A stretch of DNA of 64,000 nucleotides from Paenibacillus lentus (GCF_003931855.1 NZ_CP034248.1:3100001-3164000); one strand, 5' to 3'. Counted from the first letter of the stretch, positions 35,904-45,466 are shown. A program made the numbers and translations. The notes: a model not told the origin generated them from the letters alone.

Positions 35904-36437
35904 TTGTTAGGTTGGATTAATATGATTTCGGCCTGGGCAGTGCCTGTTATGATTGCGTTTATCCCGCTGTACGCTTTTATGAAAAAGGTACCGGTGTATG
36001 AATCGTTTGTTGATGGAGCTAAGGACGGTTTTTCTACAGCAGTAAGCATTATTCCTCACTTAGTGGGCATGATGGTTGCGATCAGTGTGTTCCGAGCATC
36101 CGGTGCGTTGGAGTTCTTTGTAGGCTGGATGGGGCCGTTCCTGGAGAAGCTGCATGTTCCCGCCGAGATTTTGCCGCTAGGGATTCTAAGGCCGCTGACA
36201 GGAACCGGCTCGCTGGCCTTTACTACAGATCTGATCAAGACGTACGGCCCCGATTCGATGATTGGCCGAATAGCTTCTACAGTTCAAGGTAGTACGGATA
36301 CGACACTATACGTCCTTACGGTCTATTTCGGAGCCGTCGGGATTCGCAACGGCCGCTATGCCCTGAAAGTGGGGCTTTTCTCGGATATCGTTGGCTTCCT
36401 GGCAGCCATCATAGTATGTTTATTGATTTTTGGCTGA
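35904..36437 (+). CDS. spmB: Spore maturation protein B
   Basis: A 177-residue membrane protein from a TTG with AGAGGTGATC upstream. The Gate domain motifs 'ESFVDGAKDGFSTAVSIIPH' and 'QGSTDTTLYVLTVYFGAVGI' are clear. It partners SpmA in core dehydration. It is the last gene of the dacB-spmAB unit; no strong terminator is seen in the 118 bp before rluB. Confidence 0.95.
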   Translation: MLGWINMISAWAVPVMIAFIPLYAFMKKVPVYESFVDGAKDGFSTAVSIIPHLVGMMVAISVFRASGALEFFVGWMGPFLEKLHVPAEILPLGILRPLTGTGSLAFTTDLIKTYGPDSMIGRIASTVQGSTDTTLYVLTVYFGAVGIRNGRYALKVGLFSDIVGFLAAIIVCLLIFG

Positions 36438-36555
36438 TGTTGCCGTTTCGACTGTTTATCAACAGCTCGAACGGCTCTTTATTTTTATCGCTATCCTGTC
36501 CTATTGTGATTTTTCTTTCATATAGGTATCATGTTTATGAGGTGACTATTAGATA

Positions 36556-37299
36556 ATGGAAAGATTACAGAAAATATTAGCCGGTGCGGGTGTGGCATCG
36601 CGTCGCAAATGCGAGGAATTGATTTTGAATGGTCAGGTACAAGTGAACGGAGAAACGGTAACTACGCTCGGGACCAAGGCCGATCCGGCGGTTGATGTTA
36701 TTACCGTGAATGGAAAACCGATCGGTGCGGAGAAGAAGATCTACATTATGCTTAACAAACCTAAGGGTGTAATAACAAGTGCATCTGATCCGCAGGGAAG
36801 AAAAATTGTCACCGATTATTTGAAGGGCATTTCTGAGCGGCTGTATCCAGTGGGCCGCCTGGATTATGATACAGAGGGCTTGCTGTTATTAACGAACGAC
36901 GGCGACTTTGCCCACCTGCTGACTCATCCAAAGCATCATGTTCCCAAGACCTACTTGGCAACGGTGAAAGGGGTTCCGCACGGAACGGAGCTGGACAAGC
37001 TTAAGCAGGGGATTATGCTGGAGGATGGGATGACTTCGCCGGCCGAGGTTGAGTATTACGATGTGGATCCCGAGGGCAAGCAAGCGGTGATCAGTATTAC
37101 GATTCATGAAGGGCGAAACCGTCAAGTTCGGCGGATGTTTGAAGCGATCCAGCATCCGGTAACGAAGCTGAAGCGGATTTCCTTTGGTGATCTATATCTC
37201 GATAATTTAAAAAGGGGGATATACCGCCATTTAAGCAAAGAAGAGGTAGAAGGTCTATTTAAACAAGCTCGTAATGCGGGCAAGCCAAGAAAACGATAG
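36556..37299 (+). CDS. rluB: 23S rRNA pseudouridine synthase RluB
   Basis: A 247-residue enzyme; the ATG follows GAGGTG. An S4 RNA-binding domain occupies residues about 1-60 ('QKILAGAGVASRRKCEELIL'). The catalytic domain has 'VGRLDYDTEGLLLLTNDGD' with the essential Asp, and 'EGRNRQVRRMFEA' near the C-terminus. By family it modifies U2605 of 23S rRNA. It sits between spmB and resA, as in Bacillus (ypuL). Confidence 0.94.
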   Translation: MERLQKILAGAGVASRRKCEELILNGQVQVNGETVTTLGTKADPAVDVITVNGKPIGAEKKIYIMLNKPKGVITSASDPQGRKIVTDYLKGISERLYPVGRLDYDTEGLLLLTNDGDFAHLLTHPKHHVPKTYLATVKGVPHGTELDKLKQGIMLEDGMTSPAEVEYYDVDPEGKQAVISITIHEGRNRQVRRMFEAIQHPVTKLKRISFGDLYLDNLKRGIYRHLSKEEVEGLFKQARNAGKPRKR

Positions 37300-37419
37300 A
37301 AGGTCACATAAAGTTCATATTTACCCTAGCTGAATCTATGACACTTTTCTTATAATGTTCATAGGATATTCACTTTTTATCCATATAATATGAGGTTTGT
37401 CATAGAAGGGGTGCTGATA

Positions 37420-37950
37420 ATGGGTAGGGCAAGACGTCCAGTACAAATTGTTATTTTGATGCTCATTGTCATTTTGGGCGGCTATGCGATCGGTACGGCC
37501 GTATTTGGAGGCGAGGAGGGCATACCTAAAGAAGGTGATAACCCTCCTGCCTTTAATTTGCGAGGTTTAGACGGACAGGTACATAATCTGGAGAAGTACC
37601 AGGGCAAGGCGCTGGTGATTAACTTTTGGGCCACTTGGTGTAAGTATTGTGTGAGTGAAATGCCGGCATTACAGACGCAATGGGAGAAATGGAAGGATCA
37701 GGACGTGGTCATCCTGGGGATAAATACCGGTGAGGACGATATGACCGTGTCCAATTTCGTGAAGCAGACCGGCGTCGATTTTCCAATATTATTCGATAAG
37801 CAGAGTGAAATTGTTGGCAAATATGGAGTAGTACCCATGCCGACAACCTTTTTTGTGAATAAGAGAGGCAAAATAACCTCCATCCATCAGGGTGAGCTAG
37901 ATTTGAAGACGCTTAACCAACAAATTAACCAGTTGGTGAGATCCCGATGA
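37420..37950 (+). CDS. resA: Thiol-disulfide oxidoreductase ResA
   Basis: About 176 residues from the ATG at 37420 (AAGGGGTG upstream). An earlier in-frame ATG at 37390 has no SD. A single N-terminal anchor ('IVILMLIVILGGYAIGTAVF') exposes a thioredoxin fold to the outside. The active site is 'WATWCKYCVSE', so CKYC in place of the CEPC of Bacillus ResA. It keeps apocytochrome c haem-binding cysteines reduced for ResBC. It begins the resABC genes. Confidence 0.93.
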   Translation: MGRARRPVQIVILMLIVILGGYAIGTAVFGGEEGIPKEGDNPPAFNLRGLDGQVHNLEKYQGKALVINFWATWCKYCVSEMPALQTQWEKWKDQDVVILGINTGEDDMTVSNFVKQTGVDFPILFDKQSEIVGKYGVVPMPTTFFVNKRGKITSIHQGELDLKTLNQQINQLVRSR

Positions 37951-37968
37951 GAACAGGAGGGCTAGGCA

Positions 37969-39645
37969 TTGATTAAGAATACGAAATGTGAATGCGGGCA
38001 TCAGAATCCTGTCGGAACGGTGCTCTGCGAAGCTTGCGGCAAACCGCAATACGAGGAGAAGGGTGACAACTCCAGTGAATTATTGGAAATGCGCTATGAT
38101 GGAGTAGCGCGCCGCTCGCAGCGGGCAAATCCAAATTTTATCGATAAAATCTGGAATTTCTTTTCCTCGGTTAAGGTAGCGGTATACCTGATTACGATTA
38201 CATTAATTGGGGCTATGCTGGGAACTGTTTTTACCCAGGAAACTATGTTCGTACAAATCGATCCTGAAGCCTACTACAAACGGAAATATGGAACCATCGG
38301 TGAAATTTATTATAGGCTCGGGTTATCTGATACGTATAATTCCTGGTGGTTCATTCTGCTGCTCGTCATGATCGGGGCATCGCTCGTCATTTGCAGTCTT
38401 GACCGGGTGTTGCCGTTATACAGAGCGCTATCCAAACAGAAAATACGTAAGCATATGCATTTTTTGACCCGGCAAAGGGTCGTATATCAAGGGCCTGTAT
38501 CTGAGAACGGCGATGCTTGGGTTCAGAAGGCTGTTGCACCACTGAAAAAGAAGGGGTATCGCGTTCATATCGAGAGCGGTGCACTACTTGCGGAGAAGCA
38601 GCGTTTTAGCCGTTGGGGGCCGTACGTTATCCATATCGGTCTGATTGTATTTTTGCTCGCTGTTCTATTTCGCGGTCTTCCCGGACTCCATATGGATGAA
38701 CATTACTGGTTCCCTGAAGGGGAGATTACAGCTATACCGGATACGCCCTATTACTTGAAAAATGAGAAGTTTACTGTGGAATTTTATAATGAGGACGAAA
38801 TGTCCGAGGAGTTCAAGCAAAGGGGGAAAATCGTACCTAAGCTGTTTGAAACGCAAGCAGTTCTGTATGAATGCGTTGACAATTGCAATGATCCATTGAA
38901 GGAACCGACACTTGAGGAGGTAGATCGGCATAATATCCGCGTAAATGATCCACTGAATTATAAGGGCTTCCAAGCATATCAGTTTGATTTTGAAGAAGTG
39001 ATGCTGCTTCGTTCGGTTCAGGTGACGCTGATCGATAAGCAGACCGGTGAGCACTACGGGAAAATCAAGCTTAGTATGAAAGATCCCCAAACCGAATTTG
39101 AGGTCGGGCCATACAAGCTCAAGCTAAAGGATAAGTATTTGGATTTTGGCCTGGATGATCAAAAAAGACCGATTAGCCAATCGGGAGAGCCAAAGGCACC
39201 CGCCTTTTTGTTTACGATTACAGGGCCGGGTTTGCCTCCGGACGGAGGACAATACTTTTACTTCCCTTTCTTTGAGCAACAAGCGTTCTTCGAACAAGAT
39301 AAGCTGAACGAAGCACTTGGCGGAGTGAATGATAGGTTAACGCTCGATGTAATGGCTATGGAGGATGTCGATTATATACGGTTCAAAAGTTATTTGAATA
39401 TTCGTATCGACCGGGCGATGCCGTTTGTATGGGCAGGCCTTGGAATCGTTATGATTGGACTTATTATGGGCTTCTATTGGCAGCACCGTAGAATCTGGCT
39501 GCGTGTTGATGATGGTGTCTTGACACTAGGTGGACACACGACCAAGAATTGGTTCGGTATGAGGCGTGAAGTATCCGCTTTCTTGAAGAATATGGGGATT
39601 GAAGTGGATGAGAAGTCTTTGGATAACGGAGGAAACCGGTCATGA
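37969..39645 (+). CDS. resB: Cytochrome c biogenesis protein ResB
   Basis: A 558-residue membrane protein from a TTG with AGGAGGG upstream. A small zinc ribbon at the N-terminus ('CECGHQNPVGTVLCEACG') precedes the transmembrane segments ('VKVAVYLITITLIGAMLGTV'). A large extracytoplasmic domain follows, and a final helix at about residue 480. With ResC it moves haem across the membrane and attaches it to cytochrome c. It overlaps resC by 4 nt. Confidence 0.94.
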   Translation: MIKNTKCECGHQNPVGTVLCEACGKPQYEEKGDNSSELLEMRYDGVARRSQRANPNFIDKIWNFFSSVKVAVYLITITLIGAMLGTVFTQETMFVQIDPEAYYKRKYGTIGEIYYRLGLSDTYNSWWFILLLVMIGASLVICSLDRVLPLYRALSKQKIRKHMHFLTRQRVVYQGPVSENGDAWVQKAVAPLKKKGYRVHIESGALLAEKQRFSRWGPYVIHIGLIVFLLAVLFRGLPGLHMDEHYWFPEGEITAIPDTPYYLKNEKFTVEFYNEDEMSEEFKQRGKIVPKLFETQAVLYECVDNCNDPLKEPTLEEVDRHNIRVNDPLNYKGFQAYQFDFEEVMLLRSVQVTLIDKQTGEHYGKIKLSMKDPQTEFEVGPYKLKLKDKYLDFGLDDQKRPISQSGEPKAPAFLFTITGPGLPPDGGQYFYFPFFEQQAFFEQDKLNEALGGVNDRLTLDVMAMEDVDYIRFKSYLNIRIDRAMPFVWAGLGIVMIGLIMGFYWQHRRIWLRVDDGVLTLGGHTTKNWFGMRREVSAFLKNMGIEVDEKSLDNGGNRS

Positions 39646-40898
39646 ATTTATTAGAGATCAGTAAACAGGCATTTGTCATTGCTTTTTTACTCTATTGTGT
39701 GGCATTTTGTTTCTATGTGGTGACAATTACGGGGAAAACGTGGAAAAATCGTGATCCGCAGCTTCACGAACGCAAATGGGGCAGAATTTCATTCATCACT
39801 TCTACACTAGGTCTTATTACTCATTTGGTTTATGTTTTCACGAGATGGGTCTGGTCGGGACATATTCCAGTCAGTAATATGTATGAATTTATGACCTTCT
39901 TGTCTTTAATGATCATATTAGCATTTACGATCTTATATTTAATATATCGTAAATCCTTGCTCGGTTTGTTCGCCACGCCGCTGGCGATCGTCGTCATGGC
40001 GTATGCAGCGGTGTTTCCGAAGGATGTGCAGCCGTTGATTCCGTCCTTGAATTCGATCTGGCTGTACATTCACGTGACGCTTGCGGCAGCGGGGGATGCT
40101 TTCTTTGCCGTCGGATTTGCCGCAGGACTGATGTGTCTTCTGCGTACGATTGATTTCAAGGGTACCGATAAATCCGCGCGTCGCCAGAAACTATGGCTTG
40201 AAATTACGTTTTATTCTATTATTATAGTAGTGGGCTTCATTGTTTCCGTTTTTGCATTCCGTGCCTCGGGTTATGAAGCTATATTTACATCTAATGCTGC
40301 TCAAGGTAATGATGCTGGCCAAGTCAGCGTAGCTAAAGAGATCTATAATTTACCGCCGATCGTAGCACCCCATGGCAGCCATTTGGAAAGCACAGATTCT
40401 TTCCTTGGTATGAGCAAGCCATTAGTTGAGGTTCCGTCCTGGTTCAAAGGGGTGAATGCAGGTCGAAAGACCAACACTATTGTATGGGCGTTTATTACCG
40501 GAACCATTCTATACGGTCTCTTGAGATTTATTATTCGCAAGCCATTAAGCGAAGCTGTGGCTCCGGCTCTGAAGAGCATCGACGCTGATGATTTGGATGA
40601 AATTAGTTATCGGGCAATCGCGATTGGGTTTCCGGTGTTTACACTCGGAGCCCTTGTATTTGCGATGATTTGGGCCCAGCAGGCTTGGGGGCGGTTTTGG
40701 GGCTGGGATCCAAAGGAAGTATGGGCGCTTATTACCTGGTTATTCTACAGCGTATATCTCCATCTCCGTTTATCGCGGGGATTCCATGGCCGCAAAGCCT
40801 CATGGCTAGCCGTACTTGGGTTTATGGTTGTCATGTTCACGCTCGTAGGCGTTAATCTGATCATCGCCGGCTTGCATTCTTACGCGGGCACGGACTAA
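39642..40898 (+). CDS. resC: Cytochrome c biogenesis protein ResC (CcsA family)
   Basis: A 418-residue polytopic membrane protein overlapping resB by 4 nt. It carries the tryptophan-rich haem-binding signature 'WGRFWGWDPKEVWALITW' and 'YMYEFMTF'-like segments ('VSNMYEFMTFLSLMI'). Conserved His residues near the membrane face ('APHGSHLE', 'GLHSY') would ligate haem. It forms the system II haem lyase with ResB. Confidence 0.94.
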   Translation: MNLLEISKQAFVIAFLLYCVAFCFYVVTITGKTWKNRDPQLHERKWGRISFITSTLGLITHLVYVFTRWVWSGHIPVSNMYEFMTFLSLMIILAFTILYLIYRKSLLGLFATPLAIVVMAYAAVFPKDVQPLIPSLNSIWLYIHVTLAAAGDAFFAVGFAAGLMCLLRTIDFKGTDKSARRQKLWLEITFYSIIIVVGFIVSVFAFRASGYEAIFTSNAAQGNDAGQVSVAKEIYNLPPIVAPHGSHLESTDSFLGMSKPLVEVPSWFKGVNAGRKTNTIVWAFITGTILYGLLRFIIRKPLSEAVAPALKSIDADDLDEISYRAIAIGFPVFTLGALVFAMIWAQQAWGRFWGWDPKEVWALITWLFYSVYLHLRLSRGFHGRKASWLAVLGFMVVMFTLVGVNLIIAGLHSYAGTD

Positions 40899-40908
40899 CT
40901 GATATAAT
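40880..40908 (+). promoter_or_regulatory. Possible internal promoter for resDE
   Basis: TTACGC and TATAAT are spaced by 17 nt, overlapping the end of resC. The -10 is perfect but the -35 is weak. In Bacillus resD also has its own promoter within the res cluster. Confidence 0.35.
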
Positions 40909-40960
40909 GTAACCATTACTAGCACAAGCGAATGGGAAGATGATGAAGGGGTTGTTGTTC

Positions 40961-41677
40961 ATGTCAGATCAAGAAAACCGCATTCTCGTAGTGGATGATG
41001 AAGAGCGTATTCGCCGTCTGCTCAAAATGTACTTAGAAAAAGAGGGCTATGAAATCGATGAAGCGGAAGATGGTGAGACCGCTCTCAAGAAAGCAACCTC
41101 CAATGATTATGGTTTAATTTTGCTAGACGTCATGCTGCCAGGAATCGACGGGGTCGAAGTATGCAGCCGTTTGCGCCAGGTTAAATCAACGCCGGTATTG
41201 ATGTTAACGGCCAAAGGAGAAGAAATAAACCGGGTACAGGGATTTGAAGTGGGGGCAGATGATTATGTTGTCAAACCATTTAGTCCCCGTGAGGTGATAT
41301 ATCGCGTCAAAGCGATCATGAGGCGTGCTTCGGCTACTGCTTATTTAACCAAGGAGAATGGAACCAGCAATAATATCGTGTTCCCGCACCTTGTAATCGA
41401 GCATGATGCTCACCGGGTGACTGCAAGCGGGCAAGAGGTTAGCCTTACGCCAAAGGAGTACGAGCTGCTCCATTACTTGGCAACCTCTCCTGATAAGGTG
41501 TTCTCTCGCGAGGAATTGCTGAAGGATGTCTGGAATTACGAATTCTTTGGCGATTTGCGAACGGTGGATACCCACGTCAAGCGGTTGCGCGAGAAGCTGA
41601 ACAAGGTATCGCCGGAATCGGCTGCCATGATTACTACCGTGTGGGGAGTCGGCTATAAGCTGGAGGTCGCGAAATAA
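40961..41677 (+). CDS. resD: Response regulator ResD
   Basis: About 238 residues from the ATG at 40961 (AAGGGG upstream), preferred to an earlier ATG at 40940. The receiver domain has the acidic pocket 'VVDDEER', the phospho-acceptor Asp in 'ILLDVMLPGIDG', and 'KPFSPREV'. The C-terminal OmpR-type winged helix includes 'LTPKEYELLHYLA' and 'RTVDTHVKRLREKL'. It controls aerobic/anaerobic respiration genes including resABC. It pairs with ResE, which follows directly. Confidence 0.95.
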   Translation: MSDQENRILVVDDEERIRRLLKMYLEKEGYEIDEAEDGETALKKATSNDYGLILLDVMLPGIDGVEVCSRLRQVKSTPVLMLTAKGEEINRVQGFEVGADDYVVKPFSPREVIYRVKAIMRRASATAYLTKENGTSNNIVFPHLVIEHDAHRVTASGQEVSLTPKEYELLHYLATSPDKVFSREELLKDVWNYEFFGDLRTVDTHVKRLREKLNKVSPESAAMITTVWGVGYKLEVAK

Positions 41678-43120
41678 GTGAGCTTCTGGAGAACGCTTGT
41701 AGGTAAGCTGTGGATTACGATTATCGGTCTCGTGGCCTTTGTATTAATGAGCATGGGATTATTTCTGTTGCCGTATATAGATACGAATTTCACCGATCCC
41801 GTAGCAGTTAAGAAGCTGTTTGTCATCGTTGCCATTATTGGCTTCTCGCTTACGACATTCTTTGCCTTGTTCCTCTTCACGAAGATTACGCAGCCGATGC
41901 AGAAGTTGATCGGCGCTGCGGACTCAATTCGTAAGGGGAAATACGACACTCGGCTCTCGTTGCAGACGAGTGATGAAATCGGTGAACTAGCGAATACATT
42001 TAATCATATGGCTGAGGAACTGGAGAATACTATCCGCAGCTTAAACCATGAAAAAGAACACCTGTCTAGCGTTTTAAGAAGCATGAATGATGCCGTGATT
42101 ACATTAGATTGGGAAGGAGCCGTCATTCTGACTAATCCTCCAGGGGATAAGTTGTTATATTTATGGGGCGATTTGCCGGATGAAGAGAATGACGCTCTCC
42201 AGTTCAAGGTTCATGGCGAACGATCGATTGCGATCCCCAAGCCTTTGCTCCCGATGTTTCGAAAGGTACTCGATCAGGAAGGCGATCAGAGCGCCAATAT
42301 TCACGTAAAGCAGAGCGTGTGGTCGGTGCATATGGCGCCGCTCTCGTCGGATGGCGAGATTAGAGGGGCGGTAGCCGTTCTCCGCGATGTGACGGAAGAA
42401 GTTCGTCTGGAGAAAATGCGGCGGGATTTCGTTGCCAATGTTTCGCATGAGATTCGGACTCCGCTATCGATGATGCAAGGATACAGCGAAGCATTGCTTG
42501 ACGGCATGGCTGCTTCTCCGGAAGAGAGTCAGGAGTTGGTACAGGTCATACATGATGAATCACTGCGCATGGGACGCTTAGTGCGCGATTTGCTCGACCT
42601 GGCTCGTATGGAAGCAGGGCACACCGACATTGCGATGCATCAGGTTGACGTCAAGGAGCTCATTGAGCGGGTATATCGGAAATTCGCTGTGCGGGCAAAA
42701 GAGCACGATGTTCATCTGGAATTGGAGATGGGTACGGGTTCAATGATTGCGGAGGCGGCGAATGAAGATCGATTGGAGCAGGTATTGACCAACTTGCTGG
42801 ACAACGCCTTTAGGCATACGCCAGAGGGACGTAGCGTCTATATCGCTGCAGCCAGCCAGCAAGGTAAGCAGGGGAAGGAATTGCATATCTCGATCCGAGA
42901 TGAAGGCTCAGGCATTCCGACAGAGGATTTGCCATTTGTCTTTGAACGGTTTTACAAAGCGGATAAAGCCCGAGTTCGCGGTACAGCGGTGGGCACGGGA
43001 CTTGGCTTAGCCATAGTAAAAAATATAATCGATGCGCATAACGGCACGATTCAGGTTCATAGCGGAGTAGGCAAAGGGGCGGATTTTCATATCGTGCTTC
43101 CTGTCGAAAAGGTACAATAA
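41678..43120 (+). CDS. resE: Sensor histidine kinase ResE
   Basis: A 480-residue kinase from a GTG that directly follows the resD stop. Two short N-terminal membrane segments flank a very small outer loop (about residues 11-65), then HAMP (about 75-125), PAS-like (about 130-240), HisKA with 'FVANVSHEIRTPLSMMQGY' (His about 258), and HATPase with 'DRLEQVLTNLLDNAFRHTPE' and 'GTGLGLAIVKNI'. Bacillus ResE has a larger extracytoplasmic loop; here it is much reduced, so redox sensing probably relies on the PAS domain. Confidence 0.94.
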   Translation: MSFWRTLVGKLWITIIGLVAFVLMSMGLFLLPYIDTNFTDPVAVKKLFVIVAIIGFSLTTFFALFLFTKITQPMQKLIGAADSIRKGKYDTRLSLQTSDEIGELANTFNHMAEELENTIRSLNHEKEHLSSVLRSMNDAVITLDWEGAVILTNPPGDKLLYLWGDLPDEENDALQFKVHGERSIAIPKPLLPMFRKVLDQEGDQSANIHVKQSVWSVHMAPLSSDGEIRGAVAVLRDVTEEVRLEKMRRDFVANVSHEIRTPLSMMQGYSEALLDGMAASPEESQELVQVIHDESLRMGRLVRDLLDLARMEAGHTDIAMHQVDVKELIERVYRKFAVRAKEHDVHLELEMGTGSMIAEAANEDRLEQVLTNLLDNAFRHTPEGRSVYIAAASQQGKQGKELHISIRDEGSGIPTEDLPFVFERFYKADKARVRGTAVGTGLGLAIVKNIIDAHNGTIQVHSGVGKGADFHIVLPVEKVQ

Positions 43121-43126
43121 ACGTAA

Positions 43127-43154
43127 AACATCCTTACTCGTAAGGATGTTTTTG
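43127..43154 (+). terminator. Terminator after resE
   Basis: AACATCCTTA and TAAGGATGTT form a perfect 10-bp stem with a 4-nt loop, followed by TTTG. Confidence 0.88.
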
Positions 43155-43214
43155 TTGATTTCAGAAGATTAATCTTGTTCATCGTGGAACATCAGTCGAA
43201 GGATATACGATAAG

Positions 43215-43267
43215 CAAAAAAAGAGTTGCTTAGGGGTCGTAATCACACATACGCCTCGAAGCAACTC
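43215..43267 (-). terminator. Terminator after serA
   Basis: On the minus strand GAGTTGCTT and AAGCAACTC form a 9-bp stem over a larger loop, followed by TTTTTTTGC. Confidence 0.85.
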
Positions 43268-43294
43268 CTCTTCTAGATATTCAGTTTAGCGCTA

Positions 43295-44884
43295 TTAACC
43301 AAATACGATTTGCTGAGCGCTGTTCAACTCTTGAAGACTTGTCAAATCATCAAGCACTTCCTTGGAAACAGTTTTATCCACAGTCAGTACCATGATTGCC
43401 TCGCCGCCAATAATTTTGCGTCCAACTTGCATTGAAGCAATATTAACGTCATTTTTGCCGAGCAAGGTGCCTACGCTGCCGACAATGCCTGGCTTATCAT
43501 TGTGAGAGATAAAGATCAAGTTGCCTTCCGGAGCAATATCTACCGGGAACTTGTCGATCCGTACGATCCGGGCGCCGTACTCTTTTAGCAAAGTACCTGC
43601 GATGCGGCGATCCTGGCCGTCTTGTGTCTTCAAAGTAACGCTAATCCGGTTCGTAAAGCCTTTAGTAGCTGAGGATTGCGATACAACCACATCAATGTCG
43701 CGCACCTTGGCCAAATGCACCGAGTTGACGATGTTTACCTCGTTTCCGAAGTGACGGGACAATACCCCCTTGATAATGTAGCGTGTTAGTGGTTGAGTAT
43801 CTACCTCTGCCAGATCGCCGGCATATTCCACATGGATTTCATGTACGGCCTGGTTGTTCAACTGGGCAGCAAACGTACCGATTTTCTCCCCAAGCTCAAA
43901 AAACGGTTGTAGCTTGTTCATAACACTTGTCGCGACCGGTGGCATATTAACCGCGTTCTTGAATGGCTCGTTGCGCAGAATGTGCAACACTTGCTCTGAT
44001 ACGTCGATCGCTACATTTTCCTGAGCCTCTACAGTCGATGCGCCCAAGTGTGGAGTAACGATAATTTTTGGATTGTGAAGGAATGGGTGATCCGCTGCCG
44101 GCGGCTCCTGCTCGAATACGTCGAAGGCTGCTCCAGCAACGATTCCTTGATCGATAGCTTCAATCAGCGCTTGTTCATCGACAACTCCGCCGCGAGCACA
44201 GTTAATGATCCGCATGCCTTTCTTCATCACTGCGAACTGAGGCTGGGAGATCATATGTCTTGTCTCAGGGGTCAGCGGTGTGTGAATTGTAATAAAGTCA
44301 GCGTTCCGCACGATTTCATCGATACTGGCAAGCTTCACGCCCAATTTCTCCGCGCGTTCCTCTGTCATAAACGGGTCATAGCCGAGAATGTCCATTCCGA
44401 AGGCTTTAGCGCGTTTGGCAACTTCACTGCCGATCCGGCCCATGCCGAGAACGCCCAATTTCTTATTGCGAAGCTCAACGCCGAGGAATTTGCGGTCCCA
44501 AATCCCTTGAATCGTCTTGCTGTAAGCTTGTGGAATGTGACGAGCCAGCGCCATCATCATCGCAAAAGCATGCTCGCAAGTTGTAATCGTGTTGCCATCA
44601 GGTGCGTTGATGACAATAATTCCACGTTTGGTTGCTGCATCGAGATTGATATTATCAACACCGACGCCAGCGCGACCGATGACTTTCAGATTGGTTGCGG
44701 CTTCCATGATTTTTTCAGTAACTTTCGTTTGGCTGCGAACAAGCAAAGCGTCATAGTCAGGAATAATTTGGATGAGCTCATCCTCCGATAGTCCCGTCTT
44801 TTTCTCTACTACAACATCGCTTGCGTCCATCAACTGCTGAATACCAAGGTCGCTGATGGGATCTGATACTAGTACTTTGTACAT
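43295..44884 (-). CDS. serA: D-3-phosphoglycerate dehydrogenase
   Basis: A 529-residue enzyme; the ATG at 44884 follows TAGGAGGAAAG. It oxidises 3-phosphoglycerate in the first step of serine synthesis. The NAD site 'LGVLGMGRIGSEVAKRAKAF', 'NCARGGVVDEQAL' and catalytic His in 'TPHLGASTVEAQENVA' are present. An intervening ASB domain (about 320-450) and a C-terminal ACT domain ('NDKPGIVGSVGTLLGKNDVN') indicate the long form. Its leader holds a T-box riboswitch and three 69-bp repeats. Confidence 0.96.
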   Translation of the reverse strand: MYKVLVSDPISDLGIQQLMDASDVVVEKKTGLSEDELIQIIPDYDALLVRSQTKVTEKIMEAATNLKVIGRAGVGVDNINLDAATKRGIIVINAPDGNTITTCEHAFAMMMALARHIPQAYSKTIQGIWDRKFLGVELRNKKLGVLGMGRIGSEVAKRAKAFGMDILGYDPFMTEERAEKLGVKLASIDEIVRNADFITIHTPLTPETRHMISQPQFAVMKKGMRIINCARGGVVDEQALIEAIDQGIVAGAAFDVFEQEPPAADHPFLHNPKIIVTPHLGASTVEAQENVAIDVSEQVLHILRNEPFKNAVNMPPVATSVMNKLQPFFELGEKIGTFAAQLNNQAVHEIHVEYAGDLAEVDTQPLTRYIIKGVLSRHFGNEVNIVNSVHLAKVRDIDVVVSQSSATKGFTNRISVTLKTQDGQDRRIAGTLLKEYGARIVRIDKFPVDIAPEGNLIFISHNDKPGIVGSVGTLLGKNDVNIASMQVGRKIIGGEAIMVLTVDKTVSKEVLDDLTSLQELNSAQQIVFG

Positions 44885-44901
44885 GATTTCTTTCCTCCTA
44901 A

Positions 44902-45108
44902 AAGTTTTGTATATAGCATTGCTTCTTCAGAAAGTCTTCGATACAAAACTTTCTTCGGAAGCATTCGCTTAAGTTTTGTATATAGCATTGCTTCTTTAGA
45001 AAGTTTTCGATACAAAACTTTCTTCGGAAGCATTCGCTTAAGTTTTGTATATAGCATTGCTTCTTCAGAAAGTCTTCGATACAAAACTTTCTTCGGAAGC
45101 ATTCGCTT
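44902..45108 (-). repeat. Three 69-bp tandem repeats in the serA leader
   Basis: Three head-to-tail units start at 44902, 44971 and 45040 and are nearly identical (unit 2 has TTTAGAAAGTTTTC where the others have TTCAGAAAGTCTTC). Each contains AAGTTTTGTAT and its reverse complement ATACAAAACTT, able to form an 11-bp hairpin with a 28-nt loop. They lie between the T-box terminator and the serA SD, so would be in the mRNA leader whenever T-box readthrough occurs. Confidence 0.95.
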
Positions 45109-45195
45109 ACGAAACAAATACTATGGCTCGATGCTGTTCCAATGCGTTAGAGAGACGCAGTGTCTGCTTTCAAATAAAGGGTGGTTTACAAAGCA

Positions 45196-45466
45196 TAAAA
45201 AAACTCTCAATCCGCACACTACTTCCGTAGTAAGGGACGAGAGTTGTTCGTGGTACCACCCTAATTCGCTGCTTCCTCGCAGATGCAGCCTCAGTTGTCA
45301 CAAGGACATGTTGATAACGGAGTTCCTCCGACTGCGCCTACTATATCGTTCAACGCAGTTACTCAGGATCGCTGGAGTTCTCATTCCACTACCGGTTTGC
45401 AGCACCACCGGCTCTCTGTAAGCTTCGCGATAACTCGTTTCCTTCATCGTGTTTTACAAATTCAAT
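45196..45466 (-). promoter_or_regulatory. T-box riboswitch, serA leader (with terminator)
   Basis: The minus strand shows the AGGGTGGTACCACG T-box (45249-45262), stem I landmarks AGAGAGCCGG and GAAC-TCC-AGCG, and the terminator pair AACTCTC/GAGAGTT followed by TTTTTTT (45196-45245). UCC in the specifier loop would read tRNA-Ser, which suits serA. The UGGU bulge would pair ideally with an A discriminator, whereas tRNA-Ser usually has G, so the specifier is tentative. Uncharged tRNA should prevent termination. Confidence 0.93.

Noticed and set aside
44869..45117. 82-residue minus-strand frame over the serA leader repeats
   Set aside because: It exists only because 69 is a multiple of three; it has no SD and overlaps the serA start.
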